Positions 8,429 to 19,642 are shown, counted from the stretch's first letter. The stretch: 36,572 bases of DNA from a marine bacterium B5-7 (GCA_021604525.1 BQJD01000038.1:1-36572); one strand, 5' to 3'. Notes: a model not told the origin generated them from the sequence alone. A program made the numbers and translations.

Positions 8429-9163
8429 TTAATCCTGGCCCTGAGGCTTATTGTCATCCACCAACCACTGCCAGCCGCGCTCAATCGATATCGCATCGTC
8501 GCCGTGAACAAGACGTGCCAGTATCACCTCCACGCCTGCTTCAAGGGCATGGTATAGCCCGGCGGCATAGTCCGGATCGATATCTTCAGCCGGTCGAAAC
8601 CGGTCGCTTTCGGGTCTGTTGAGGGCGAACACCAGGCATGCCCGAAAACCCGAATGCGCGGCCTTCTCAAGTAAATGCAGATGTTTGAGTCCACGCTTCG
8701 ATACGGCATCCGGAAACTGTATTTCTCCTTCCCGTAACAAGGTGGCATTCTTGATCTCTACCAGGCACGTTCGGCGACCGTCGGCGCTGAGCTTGAGATC
8801 GAAACGGCCTTTATCAATGCCCTCAGCAGCAAATGCCGGTTCACGATGCAATTTGGTGTATGCGCTCAGCGGCTCGATCCGCTGATCCATCACAGCTTCG
8901 GCAACAATTGCATTAACCCGCGATGTATTGACCCCGATCCAACCAGCGCCCATGTCAACCCGTTCAAGGGTATAACGCAGCTTGCGGCGCGGGTTGTTAC
9001 TGTCGCTGATCTCAACCATCGCACCGGGCGCGTAGCATCCCTGCATGGAGCCTGTATTGGGGCAGTGGACCGTCAGTATCGAACCATTTTCAAGTTCAAC
9101 ATCGGCGAGAAAGCGCTTGTACCGTTTGATAATACGGGCGCGTGTCAGTGGCGGCAGCCTCAC
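8429..9163 (-). CDS. sfsA: DNA/RNA nuclease SfsA (sugar fermentation stimulation protein)
   Basis: A 244-residue SfsA homologue. The N-terminal OB-like part contains RARIIKRYKRFLADV and HCPNTGSMQGC, and the C-terminal nuclease-like part contains RFDLKL, then LVEIKNATL and FPDAVSKRGLKHL, which supply the PD-(D/E)xK-type residues (Asp, Glu-x-Lys). E. coli SfsA was first described as stimulating maltose metabolism and later linked to nuclease activity; the cellular role is unsettled. The start is GTG at 9163. It converges with the TolC gene and follows the Omp85-like gene by 60 bp. Confidence 0.93.
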   Translation of the reverse strand: MRLPPLTRARIIKRYKRFLADVELENGSILTVHCPNTGSMQGCYAPGAMVEISDSNNPRRKLRYTLERVDMGAGWIGVNTSRVNAIVAEAVMDQRIEPLSAYTKLHREPAFAAEGIDKGRFDLKLSADGRRTCLVEIKNATLLREGEIQFPDAVSKRGLKHLHLLEKAAHSGFRACLVFALNRPESDRFRPAEDIDPDYAAGLYHALEAGVEVILARLVHGDDAISIERGWQWLVDDNKPQGQD

Positions 9164-9223
9164 TGCTTTGCTGTATGAGTGATCACGATATGGTCCGATA
9201 AGCCGCGCAGGGTGAGTAATCGT

Positions 9224-10516
9224 TCAAAACGATGTTTCCGTGCTGCCATAGATTTTGGTTTCACCGCCATCGAGTCCGTAGGCGATATCGAGCCGAAGAT
9301 CTGTTTTAACAAATGAACGTAGCTTGTATTGCAGACCAACACCGACACCGACTTTCAACTCGGAAGTATCGAATGATGCGCTGTCTTCAAATGCACCGCC
9401 AATATCCGAGAACAATACACCGCGTAGCGTCTTATGTCCGAACAACGGTGTCAGGAATTCCAGATTGGCAATGAAAAAGCTTTCGCCTTCAAACGTTTCT
9501 CGATCATAACCGCGAATTGAACTGTTGCCTCCCAAGTTATAACTCGGATCACCGAATATCGAACCATTTGAAGTGCCATAGCGAAGCTGGTAATTGAAGT
9601 TGGTGTGCTCACGTTGGGTGATATGACGATATCGTCGGTAGAACAGGTAGTGGCGGGTAAAGCTTTCATCGGAACCGAGATTATCGCTGGCAAGATCGAG
9701 AGCGTAACCGTATTGACGGCCGGTGCGGCTATACAGCAAATCCTTGATGTCGCGTTTCTCAAGACCAAATGACAATGCCACGACAGTGGTATCAAAATAC
9801 AGACCCGGGTCGCCGTCGATGTATTCGTTATCGTAGACTTCAAAGCGCAGTTGGCTTTCGATGCGCCAACCCTGGCTGGGGCCATTTTCACGCAGCCATC
9901 GAGACAGGTTTACACGTGCCGAATCGAGCACCTGGTTGTAACGGCCGCTGAGCTCATCACGTTCCTCATCTATCTGGAGGTCTTCGTGACGAATATCGAA
10001 ACCGAGTTCATAAGGACTACCCCACAGCCTTGGCATAGACAGGCGTAGTCGGATCTGGTCTTCGCTTTCAACGTCGGTATTCTTGAGATCCTTACGGCGA
10101 ATGCCGAGATCGATTTGACGATTACGACCGCCAATGTTATCCCAGCGCAATCGTGCACCGTATGACAAATCGCCATCACCACTGCGACTTAATCGCGGCA
10201 GAACCAACAAGTAGTGTTTCTCAATAACTGTATAAATGAGAACCGTGTTGCCCTGTCGAGCTTCAAGATCCGCACTGACGCGCTTATACAAACCCAAATT
10301 CATGATCGCCTGGCGTCCGCGTTCAATGTCCCGTTCGCTTACCAGTTGCCCCTCACTGAAGGTCAACTCCTGTAGCATGGTCGATGGTCGGGTTACTTCG
10401 TTACCGCGAAATTCAATCGCCGAGACCAGATAACTTTCAGCATATGCCGGCAAGGCGATAGCCGCAATCATCAGGACCGCAAAACCCCGTCCCAGGAATC
10501 GGCAGAACTGGCGCAT
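9224..10516 (-). CDS. Short BamA/TamA (Omp85) family outer-membrane protein with one POTRA
   Basis: About 430 residues from the ATG at 10516, chosen because AAGGTGGGG precedes it and a clean signal peptide follows (MRQFCRFLGRGFAVLMIAA, cleaved after AYA). A single POTRA domain covers about residues 30-105 (AIEFRGNEVTRPSTMLQEL, then the RGRQAIMNLGLYKRVSADLE helix). The rest is a 16-strand barrel, including the conserved loop-6 region around SSIRGYDRETFEGE. BamA has five POTRAs and TamA three, so this is a reduced Omp85 member whose substrate is unknown. The C-terminus ends in Phe, as expected for a Bam-folded barrel. Confidence 0.85.
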   Translation of the reverse strand: MRQFCRFLGRGFAVLMIAAIALPAYAESYLVSAIEFRGNEVTRPSTMLQELTFSEGQLVSERDIERGRQAIMNLGLYKRVSADLEARQGNTVLIYTVIEKHYLLVLPRLSRSGDGDLSYGARLRWDNIGGRNRQIDLGIRRKDLKNTDVESEDQIRLRLSMPRLWGSPYELGFDIRHEDLQIDEERDELSGRYNQVLDSARVNLSRWLRENGPSQGWRIESQLRFEVYDNEYIDGDPGLYFDTTVVALSFGLEKRDIKDLLYSRTGRQYGYALDLASDNLGSDESFTRHYLFYRRYRHITQREHTNFNYQLRYGTSNGSIFGDPSYNLGGNSSIRGYDRETFEGESFFIANLEFLTPLFGHKTLRGVLFSDIGGAFEDSASFDTSELKVGVGVGLQYKLRSFVKTDLRLDIAYGLDGGETKIYGSTETSF

Positions 10517-10661
10517 TATTATCCCCACCTTGATTGTCGCTATGCCCTGTAATGACTTGCCCGGGCTACGTGTTGTTCTGTGCACTTATATTGGATCGTC
10601 CATTATTATCGACCCCCGTGTGTCTAGCAACCGTTGCCTTGCTGAACCTGCCCATGGATGA

Positions 10662-11210
10662 TTATTCACTGCGAAGGCTTTCTATAGCCGAAGTAAACCC
10701 ATTCAGGCTGACTTTGAAACGGTGGGTGCGTCGTGTGCCATCGACAAACGACACATTCAGCCAGCGCCCGCTACGAAACATCCGGTACAGGCTTTCGGTC
10801 ATTCGGTAGTAGGAATGGCAGCCTTCGGTGTTGCAATAGGCAAGTATGGCTTGGTAGCGTTCGGTATCGTCTACCACGAAGTTGATTCCTGCGGGCAGGT
10901 AGACACCTAGCGGTACACTCATCAGCAACATTGGATATGTGCCGGAAAGCGGATAACCTGCGGCAATATCGAACAGCACTTGTCCGTTGTCCTTAAGCAA
11001 CAGGGTCTGGCGGATAAAGCAGTGGTCGGTGAAATTATGGCGGCCATTAGTGCCCGAGGCGTCACTGGTTGATTCCTCGCACTCCCGCACCCAATCACCC
11101 GTGTCTGTGGTAGTTGCGGCGGTACCGGGACACGACATCGCGACGAGTGCTGCAAGCAAGATAATCGACAGGGTACGGGAAAAACCGCTGTCGGTGTACA
11201 CTGAAAACAT
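10662..11210 (-). CDS. Invasion-associated locus B (IalB)-family periplasmic protein
   Basis: About 182 residues. A signal peptide (SRTLSIILLAALVAMSCPGTA) leads to a domain opening with DWVRECE and continuing CFIRQTLLLKDNGQVLFDIA, the pattern of IalB-like proteins. Four cysteines outside the signal peptide (in RECEE, DHCF, YCNT and GCHS) could form two disulfides. The start is uncertain: I use the ATG at 11210, while an ATG at 11234 would add eight residues, and neither has a clear ribosome site. The family is named for Bartonella, but most members are in free-living bacteria and have no proven invasion role. It lies 145 bp before the Omp85-like gene on the same strand. Confidence 0.7.
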   Translation of the reverse strand: MFSVYTDSGFSRTLSIILLAALVAMSCPGTAATTTDTGDWVRECEESTSDASGTNGRHNFTDHCFIRQTLLLKDNGQVLFDIAAGYPLSGTYPMLLMSVPLGVYLPAGINFVVDDTERYQAILAYCNTEGCHSYYRMTESLYRMFRSGRWLNVSFVDGTRRTHRFKVSLNGFTSAIESLRSE

Positions 11211-11325
11211 GACAAAGTCGCGTGAGGTCACCATAATAAACAAGACTCGAGTATCCTTCGTTTGTAGATTACATCAATGTGACAGGCGCACGTGAGTATC
11301 AAGGGTTACCACTTGTTATAAATTG

Positions 11326-11351
11326 TTGAAAAGGTCCCTTCGGTTTTTCAA
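11326..11351 (+). other. Inverted repeat in the IalB-mlaA divergent spacer
   Basis: TTGAAAA (11326-11332) and TTTTCAA (11345-11351) flank 12 bases. TATAAA lies just upstream at about 11317, so this may be the start of the mlaA leader, or an operator at a promoter. The remainder of the 251-bp divergent spacer (11211-11461) shows nothing else I can name. Confidence 0.3.
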
Positions 11352-11461
11352 CGATGGTGGCGGCCATCACTCAGCGTTCGTCGCCGTTAAAGATCAGCGC
11401 ATTTGTTCTTTCATGGCGTGGCCTGTGATAGCTTCGCGTCTTGTCAGGGAATACAAATATT

Positions 11462-12319
11462 ATGAAACAGATTTCAAGGTTCAACAGATATATACGATAT
11501 GCCGGCGCAAACGGGCGGTTTATCCTAGCTGCTACTGTTGCGCTTGCCGCACTGCTCACCATTACGACACCGACCGTAACGAATGCGCAGGAAACAGCGA
11601 CGAACGATGAAGCCGCGATCACCCAAAATGTTGATACCGCCGCGAGTCGATCAAGCGCAGAACGAAATCCCGATCCGTTCGAGCGGTTCAATCGTACGAT
11701 ATTTCGATTTAATGATCGCTTGGACCGGGCAGTATTGAAACCGGTGGCTCAACGTTACGTCAAGCATGTGCCACCATCGGTTCGGCGTGGAGTCAAAAAT
11801 TTTACTTCCAATCTGCGTGAACCAACCACCATCGTAAACGACATCTTACAGGGCAAGTTGGTTCAGGCAGGCGAAGATACACTTCGCTTTGCAGTAAATT
11901 CGGTGTTTGGACTACTGGGTATCTTCGATGTGGCAAGCGCGATGAACCTGAATCGAAATCGTGAAGACTTCGGCCAAACCTTCGCCAAGTGGGGCATGCC
12001 GTCCGGGCCTTATCTGGTGTTGCCATTTCTTGGCCCGAGTAATCTTCGTGATGCCACCGGGCTGATTCCCCAATATACCTATACCGACCTGACCTCTGGC
12101 ATAGATGAGGACGCCCTGGTGTGGACGATATTTGGCGCCCGGATCATCGATACCCGTTCCGATCTGCTTAAAGCCGACCGGATTCTCGCAGAACAGCTTG
12201 ATCCCTATGCGTTCATTCGTGAGACCTATACCCAGCAAAGACTCAATCAAATATATGACGGCCAAATACCTGAGGAAGAAGACGAGTTTCTCGACGAGCT
12301 TTTACGCGAGGGAAATTAG
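11462..12319 (+). CDS. mlaA: MlaA/VacJ-family phospholipid-transport protein
   Basis: A 285-residue MlaA homologue, the outer-membrane component that pulls mislocalised phospholipids from the outer leaflet for return by MlaC. The family core is clear: DPFERFNRTIFRFNDRLDR, PVAQRYVKHVPPSVRRGVKNFTSNL, then FGQTFAKWGMPSGPYLVLPFLGPSNLRD. The ATG at 11462 gives a signal peptide ending TNA before Gln-Glu. No cysteine occurs at the cleavage site, so unlike E. coli MlaA it does not look like a lipoprotein. The C-terminus is acidic (IPEEEDEFLDELL). The mlaFEDCB transporter genes are not nearby. It may be co-transcribed with apaH 70 bp downstream. Confidence 0.9.
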   Translation: MKQISRFNRYIRYAGANGRFILAATVALAALLTITTPTVTNAQETATNDEAAITQNVDTAASRSSAERNPDPFERFNRTIFRFNDRLDRAVLKPVAQRYVKHVPPSVRRGVKNFTSNLREPTTIVNDILQGKLVQAGEDTLRFAVNSVFGLLGIFDVASAMNLNRNREDFGQTFAKWGMPSGPYLVLPFLGPSNLRDATGLIPQYTYTDLTSGIDEDALVWTIFGARIIDTRSDLLKADRILAEQLDPYAFIRETYTQQRLNQIYDGQIPEEEDEFLDELLREGN

Positions 12320-12389
12320 ACGGGTGAGATTTGTCTATGGAGTCCGATCGATACGCCAACAAAGTATGAGATTTCGTCTTACCTGAACT

Positions 12390-13187
12390 ATGGCGTTGTA
12401 TGCAATCGGGGACATTCAGGGTTGCCTGCAACCTTTCAAGTCACTGCTGAAAAAAATCGACTTCAACCTCGATGAAGACCATTTGGTTCTGGTGGGGGAT
12501 TTGGTCAATCGTGGACCGGATTCATACGGCACATTATCAACCGTCATGTCGTTGGGCGATTCCGTTTCCTGTGTGCTTGGTAATCATGACCTGAATACAT
12601 TGGCCGTAGCCGCTGGCGTTCGTGAAAAACGGCCGCGAGATACCCTCAACACGCTGCTTCAAAGCAAACACGCCGACAGGATGCTCGATTGGCTACGCTG
12701 CCAGCCGTTGATGATTCAACGTGACGGATATATTTTTTGTCACGCCGGAATCTTTCCGACCTGGACCGAGCGTGAGGCAGCGGCGCGTGCAAGAGAAGTG
12801 GAGACTGCCCTGCAGGGTCCCGAATTCGCGGTATTTTTAAATGCCATGTTCGGTTCGTTACCGGATCGGTGGCATGATGATCTGACCGGCATGGAAAGGC
12901 TGCGATTCATTACGAATGTATTCACCCGCATGCGCTATCTAAGCGCCGACAATGCACTCGATTTTAATGAAACCGGTCCTCCCGGATCACAGGCCACGGG
13001 GCTACAACCATGGTTCGACTGCCCCCACCTGGTTACCTCTACCGTAGTTTTCGGACACTGGTCGTCTCTGGGATATTTCAACAACGGCGATGTTATAGGA
13101 CTCGATTCCGGTTGTGTTTGGGGCCAATGTCTGACTGCGGTAAAATTGGACGTTTCTCCTCCAGTCGTCACTCGTGTTTCCTGTTAA
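12390..13187 (+). CDS. apaH: Bis(5'-nucleosyl)-tetraphosphatase, symmetrical
   Basis: A 265-residue PPP-family metallophosphatase that splits Ap4A into two ADP. The metal-site motifs appear in order: GDIQG (residues 7-11), GDLVNRGPDS (about 36-45) and GNHD (about 64-67), followed by the ApaH-specific CHAGIFPTW and GHWSSLG. Length matches the E. coli enzyme. apaG follows after 21 bp, the usual pairing. No Shine-Dalgarno sequence is obvious before the ATG. Confidence 0.96.
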   Translation: MALYAIGDIQGCLQPFKSLLKKIDFNLDEDHLVLVGDLVNRGPDSYGTLSTVMSLGDSVSCVLGNHDLNTLAVAAGVREKRPRDTLNTLLQSKHADRMLDWLRCQPLMIQRDGYIFCHAGIFPTWTEREAAARAREVETALQGPEFAVFLNAMFGSLPDRWHDDLTGMERLRFITNVFTRMRYLSADNALDFNETGPPGSQATGLQPWFDCPHLVTSTVVFGHWSSLGYFNNGDVIGLDSGCVWGQCLTAVKLDVSPPVVTRVSC

Positions 13188-13208
13188 ATCGCGTCATAAG
13201 GCGTTACC

Positions 13209-13571
13209 GTGATTAAAATTACCGTTAAAACAGCCTACCAACCCGACCGCTCGAGCCCTGAAGAGAATCGCTACTTTTTTGCCTATACGGTCACAATAGA
13301 GAACCAGGGTGATACAAAAGCACAACTGTTGTCGCGACACTGGATAATTACCGATGCTGACGGCAAGACCCAGGAAGTGCGCGGTGAGGGCGTGGTTGGC
13401 AAACAACCGCTACTGGCGCCCGGCGAACAGTTTGAGTACACAAGCGGCACTTTCCTGGCTACACCTGTTGGCACAATGAGGGGTAGTTACCAGATGATCG
13501 GGGGAAAAGGAAGCAGGTTCGATGCAGATATCCCCGAGTTTGTACTTTCATATCCGCGCACACTGCATTAA
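13209..13571 (+). CDS. apaG: ApaG domain protein
   Basis: A 120-residue ApaG protein with the immunoglobulin-like fold of the family. Typical stretches are FFAYTVTIENQG, LLSRHWIITDADG, VRGEGVVGKQPLLAPGE and the FVLSYPRTLH end. It has been linked genetically to cobalt/magnesium phenotypes, but the biochemical role is not settled. The start is GTG at 13209 with AAGG eight bases upstream. It is co-directional with apaH and converges with gyrB across 136 bp, in which I see no clear terminator. Confidence 0.94.
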   Translation: MIKITVKTAYQPDRSSPEENRYFFAYTVTIENQGDTKAQLLSRHWIITDADGKTQEVRGEGVVGKQPLLAPGEQFEYTSGTFLATPVGTMRGSYQMIGGKGSRFDADIPEFVLSYPRTLH

Positions 13572-13707
13572 TCCTGACCCGCCATCCGTCGTTGACATAC
13601 CATCAACCGGTTTCACGGTACAAACGGGAATATCCTTACTCTATGACCCTCCAAACTGACACCAGGCGTCAATTTGGTAGTTACACGTGTTCTACAACAG
13701 TAATTGG

Positions 13708-16167
<2,460 letters not shown>

Positions 16168-16209
16168 TCACAACCAATGGACATGGAATGGACTATGGTG
16201 TCGCATGTG

Positions 16210-16225
16210 TGTTTCACGTGAAACA
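16210..16225. promoter_or_regulatory. parS: parS centromere site 1
   Basis: A perfect 16-bp palindrome TGTTTCACGTGAAACA, identical to the conserved chromosomal parS consensus bound by ParB (Spo0J). ParB loading here would spread along the origin region and, with ParA and SMC, segregate newly replicated origins. It lies 97 bp upstream of the gyrB start and about 1.5 kb from oriC. Confidence 0.95.
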
Positions 16226-16289
16226 TTGTAATTTCACTTGATTACATTCCCAGGATCTCGGACTCAAACAATAATTGTGCAGCCGAAGT

Positions 16290-16305
16290 TGTTTCACGTG
16301 AAACA
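16290..16305. promoter_or_regulatory. parS: parS centromere site 2
   Basis: A second perfect TGTTTCACGTGAAACA, exactly 80 bp from the first, start to start. Two intact sites this close strongly argue that this spacer is a working ParB-loading centromere and not a chance match. Confidence 0.95.
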
Positions 16306-16473
16306 CTGGTTTGACGATTCCACCAAACTGTTCAACAACCTGATTCTTTTCGTTCAACAATTGCCAATGATTTCTGTAAATTCAGGGCCACTGAAATCAT
16401 GCGTTCAATCACTCAGAAATTGATGAGGTACTAACAAACGATTATTGAACCTTGATAACTCGTGGACTCAAGA

Positions 16474-16502
16474 TAAAAAAACCGGCTTCTGCCGAGCCGG
16501 TT
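16474..16502 (-). terminator. Intrinsic terminator downstream of dnaN
   Basis: AACCGGC (16480-16486) and GCCGGTT (16496-16502) form a GC-rich 7-bp stem with a 9-base loop. Read on the minus strand the stem is followed by a run of seven T, the classical rho-independent arrangement for the dnaA-dnaN transcript. The other direction has only a weak T-rich tail. It would separate dnaN transcription from gyrB. Confidence 0.85.
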
Positions 16503-16530
16503 CTTGTTTATGAGGAAACTCCCACTGAAC

Positions 16531-16597
16531 ATGGTTAAGTGGAGTGTCTGGCGTACGGAATGATAGATTTACCAAACGCCAGACGGAACCCAACCAT
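16531..16597 (-). other. Nested inverted repeats in the dnaN 3' untranslated region
   Basis: An inner pair GTCTGGCGT (16546-16554) / ACGCCAGAC (16576-16584) gives a 9-bp stem, enclosed by ATGGTT (16531-16536) / AACCAT (16592-16597). It lies between the dnaN stop and the terminator, so it is transcribed at the 3' end of dnaN mRNA. Function unknown: possibly 3'-end stability, or a DNA-binding dyad near the origin. Confidence 0.55.
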
Positions 16598-16603
16598 CTG
16601 GAA

Positions 16604-17704
16604 CTACAGTCTCATGGGCATTACGAGATACAACGTTTTATCATTTTTAGGCTCTCGGATTACACAACCACTATTGGAGTCCTGAAGCCTGAGATCGATC
16701 TCCGTCGTTGAAACTGCCTTTAGCGCATCAATCAGATAATTGACATTAAAACCAATATCCAGCTCAGCGCCATCATATTCCAGCGGAATTTCATCGCTTG
16801 CTTCTTCCTGTTCAGGATTGTGCGCCGTTACAGTCAGCAAATTCGTATTCAGGTGAACTCGAATACCGCGAAATTTTTCATTGGTAAGAATGGCCGTTCG
16901 GGTTAGAACATCCATGAGCTCAAGGCGATTCACCGCCAGGGAGATCGACAGGGTCTGCGACATGACCGTCTCATAATCCGGAAATCGACCATCGATCAAC
17001 TTGGTTGTCAGGGTTGATGAATCGTTACTGAGGCGAACGTGATTCGGATTGAGCTCAAGGGTTAATTCTCGCTTCTCCTCTTCCAGGAATCTCATCATTT
17101 CGAGTACCGCCTTACGGGGCACTATTGATTGTCGATGTTTTAGACCGCTACCGTTGAGTGAAATTTCACTTTTCGACAGGCGATGCCCGTCTGTTGCAAC
17201 GGCCCGAAGAGTATCGTCTCGTAATTCCAGTAAAACGCCATTTAAAAAATAGCGTACGTCTTGCTGGGCCATGGAAAATGCCGTGGCTTCAAGCAACGAC
17301 CTGAGATCCTGTTCGGGTATTTTGACCCGCTCCTCCCAGTCCCTGGTATCCAGTGTTGGAAAATCATCTGCAGGCAACGTTTGTAGCTTGAAGCGGCTGC
17401 GACCCGATTGAATGTGGGCATTGGGACCATCAACCCGAAGTTTGATTATTGAATCATCCGCGAGAGACCGACAAATTTCATGAAACTTACGTGCTGTTAT
17501 GGTGCATTCACCATTCTCGCCCTTTACTCCGTCAATCCGAAAACTGATTTCAACTTCAAGATCAGTTCCGGTGATTATCAGCAATCCGTCCTTAAGACGA
17601 ATCAACAGATTCGATAAAATGGGCAGGGTCTGTCGACGTTCAACCACACTTGTGACAAGGGATAATGGCTTGATCAGTCGAGATTTCTCTATTTCAATAT
17701 TCAT
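16604..17704 (-). CDS. dnaN: DNA polymerase III beta subunit (sliding clamp)
   Basis: A 366-residue beta clamp, the same length as E. coli DnaN. Three similar domains can be followed. Recognisable segments are LPILSNLLIRLKDG near the N-terminus, FSMAQQDVRYFLNGVLLEL and ATDGHRLS in the middle domain, and the C-terminal LYLVMPMRL that ends the family. It forms the ring that tethers DNA polymerase III and repair polymerases to DNA. The ATG at 17704 has no clear Shine-Dalgarno and is preceded by a very AT-rich stretch. It follows dnaA across the putative oriC. Confidence 0.97.
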   Translation of the reverse strand: MNIEIEKSRLIKPLSLVTSVVERRQTLPILSNLLIRLKDGLLIITGTDLEVEISFRIDGVKGENGECTITARKFHEICRSLADDSIIKLRVDGPNAHIQSGRSRFKLQTLPADDFPTLDTRDWEERVKIPEQDLRSLLEATAFSMAQQDVRYFLNGVLLELRDDTLRAVATDGHRLSKSEISLNGSGLKHRQSIVPRKAVLEMMRFLEEEKRELTLELNPNHVRLSNDSSTLTTKLIDGRFPDYETVMSQTLSISLAVNRLELMDVLTRTAILTNEKFRGIRVHLNTNLLTVTAHNPEQEEASDEIPLEYDGAELDIGFNVNYLIDALKAVSTTEIDLRLQDSNSGCVIREPKNDKTLYLVMPMRL

Positions 17705-17739
17705 ATTATATGGATATATAGGGTAAATATATTCTTATG

Positions 17740-17920
17740 TTATGGCTGTGTATAACTCGGAAAATTCAATATTAATTAATTAAATCATATAGTTAGATGT
17801 TTTTTACCCTGTGGATAAAACACGTATGGAAGCCCTTGGTATTGTGCATAACATGGCATTGTCTGTGAACAACTTTTTATACACAGCTTATCCACACGCA
17901 AATCAGATGTTATCCACTGA
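17740..17920. other. oriC: Putative chromosomal replication origin (oriC)
   Basis: The dnaA-dnaN gap holds five perfect DnaA boxes (consensus TTATNCACA): minus-strand at 17747-17755, 17810-17818 and 17843-17851, and plus-strand at 17877-17885 and 17888-17896. Near-matches with one mismatch lie at 17864-17872 and 17910-17918. A strongly AT-rich stretch at about 17757-17806 is a candidate unwinding element. The density of boxes, mixed orientation, adjacent AT-rich DNA and the dnaA/dnaN/parS setting make this the best origin candidate in the window. The last box overlaps the dnaA stop codon. Confidence 0.88.
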
Positions 17921-19262
17921 GTTGACGGCGAAGATTATTATAATCTTCGGCCACCTTGGAGTCGCTCTGAATCAGTTCGGAGATTTTCCGGCACGCATGG
18001 ATAACCGTTGTGTGATCACGGCCACCGAAAGCATCACCGATATCGGGAAGACTCAGATTGGTCAATTCCTTGGCAATCGCCATGGCAATTTGCCGCGGTC
18101 GAGCGATATTGCGGTTGCGCTTTTTTGAAAGCAAATCAGAAACCCGGATACTGAAATACTCGGCCGTCCGCTTTTGAATGTTGTTGATGGTGACCTGACG
18201 CTCCTGGAAAACAATCAGATCGCGCAGCGCTTCGCGTATCAGTTCGATATCAATGACGCGACCAGTAATACCGGCGCTGGCGATAATACGGTGTAGCGCA
18301 CCTTCGAGTTCACGGACGTTGGAACGTATTTGTTTGGCTATAAAAAAAGCCGCCTCATCATCGAGTGATATCCCTTTCTGGCGCGCCTTCTTCTTCAATA
18401 TGGCAACCCGGGTTTCAAGTTCCGGCGGGTCGATTGGTACTGTCAGCCCCGAGCCGAAACGTGATATCAGGCGTTCTTGAACCCCATCGATTTCCTTTGG
18501 AAAACGATCACTGGTGATGACCACCTGGCGCTGGCCTTCAAGCAGGGTGTTGAAGGTGTGAAAAAACTCTTCCTGTGAGTGGCTCTTACCGGCGAAGAAC
18601 TGAATATCATCAATCAACAGCGCATCGAGTGAGCGGTAATACCGTTTGAACTCATTGATCTCATTATGCTGGAGTGCACGAACCATATCGGCTACGAAGC
18701 GCTCAGAGTGAATGTATACAACGTTAGCCCGTGGGTTATTGTGACAAATGAGATTTCCTGCTGCCTGCATAAGGTGGGTCTTGCCAAGGCCAACCCCGCC
18801 ATAGATAAACAACGGATTATATCCCTTGCCCGGATTGGCTCCGACCTGCAGAGAGGCCGCTCGCGCCAGTTGGTTGGACTTACCCTGAACGTGTGTTTCA
18901 AAGGTAAACCCAGGATTCAGTTTACCTTTGGAATAATCCATGGCACCGCGTCTCGATTGCATGGCGGCTGAGGTGGTATCGACACTCTCAGCGGCATCAT
19001 TGCCACCGATTTCAATATGAACACTCACCTCGTTGGCGCTGAAAGAGCCGGCTATTTCACTCACGCGTGTCAGGAATGTGTCATTGACATAATCGAGGAC
19101 GAATCGGTTGGGCGCCAATAAAGTCAGGCGTTTATCCTTTTCAACCGCGTGCAATGGTCTGATCCAGGTGTTGAACTGTTGATCAGTCAGTTCGTTTTCG
19201 AGACGATTCAGACAGTGACGCCAAATCGAGGGTTCGACATCCAGTGAAGTATGTTGGGACAT
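17910..19262 (-). CDS. dnaA: Chromosomal replication initiator protein DnaA
   Basis: A 450-residue DnaA. Domain I (about 1-85) opens with [25 protein letters not shown], and a short variable linker follows. Domain III carries the AAA+ Walker [14 protein letters not shown] and Walker [13 protein letters not shown]. Domain IV ends with the DNA-binding signature [16 protein letters not shown]. It binds DnaA boxes and opens oriC, and probably represses its own gene. The linker is shorter than in E. coli (467 residues). The stop codon lies within a DnaA-box-like sequence at the edge of oriC. Confidence 0.98.
   Translation of the reverse strand: MSQHTSLDVEPSIWRHCLNRLENELTDQQFNTWIRPLHAVEKDKRLTLLAPNRFVLDYVNDTFLTRVSEIAGSFSANEVSVHIEIGGNDAAESVDTTSAAMQSRRGAMDYSKGKLNPGFTFETHVQGKSNQLARAASLQVGANPGKGYNPLFIYGGVGLGKTHLMQAAGNLICHNNPRANVVYIHSERFVADMVRALQHNEINEFKRYYRSLDALLIDDIQFFAGKSHSQEEFFHTFNTLLEGQRQVVITSDRFPKEIDGVQERLISRFGSGLTVPIDPPELETRVAILKKKARQKGISLDDEAAFFIAKQIRSNVRELEGALHRIIASAGITGRVIDIELIREALRDLIVFQERQVTINNIQKRTAEYFSIRVSDLLSKKRNRNIARPRQIAMAIAKELTNLSLPDIGDAFGGRDHTTVIHACRKISELIQSDSKVAEDYNNLRRQLSG
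17929..17949. repeat. 21-bp perfect palindrome in the 3' end of dnaA
   Basis: CGAAGATTAT (17929-17938) and ATAATCTTCG (17940-17949) are exact inverted repeats around a single central base. It lies inside the last codons of dnaA, 11 bp from the outermost DnaA-box-like site. It may be a binding dyad of the origin or a by-product of the encoded Glu-Asp-Tyr-Asn-Asn-Leu-Arg. Confidence 0.6.
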
Positions 19263-19633
19263 GGGTAAACGGATTTTAAATATATACTGGCGTGTTTAAT
19301 ATGACTGCCGAGCAGAATCTCTCGAACAGCAGACCTTGACAGGGAATAGCTGCTAGCAGCCAATCCGATTAACATATTAACGAACGCTAACCTTTGGTCA
19401 GCCGCCCGTCACGGGAAGTCTCAAGCACACCTTGAATGTGTTGAAGACGGATTCAAACATTTCTCTACTGTTGGATATACACGATGACTTTCGCCTGGAA
19501 TACAGCGATTCTATTGTGTAATAAAGAGTAGAATCTTCAAGCCTCACTACGTTTATCGGCACGCGTCCGTTTACGTGGCAACCTTAATCACCAGGGTGGA
19601 ACGATACCGAGAATTGCAGTCAACGTATTGGCT

Positions 19634-19642
19634 TGTGGATAA
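19634..19642 (-). promoter_or_regulatory. Single DnaA box upstream of rpmH/dnaA
   Basis: A perfect TTATCCACA on the minus strand (TGTGGATAA on plus). As an isolated box in the dnaA-rpmH divergent region it could serve DnaA-dependent control of dnaA or the rpmH operon. Confidence 0.65.

Noticed and set aside
11371-11691. 106-codon minus-strand frame over the mlaA start
   Set aside because: It overlaps the mlaA signal peptide region antisense and has no ribosome site or family resemblance.
16238-16423. Small open frame in the dnaN-gyrB gap as a recF remnant
   Set aside because: Its 61 residues show no RecF motif (no Walker A), and it runs over a parS site on the opposite strand from dnaN and gyrB.
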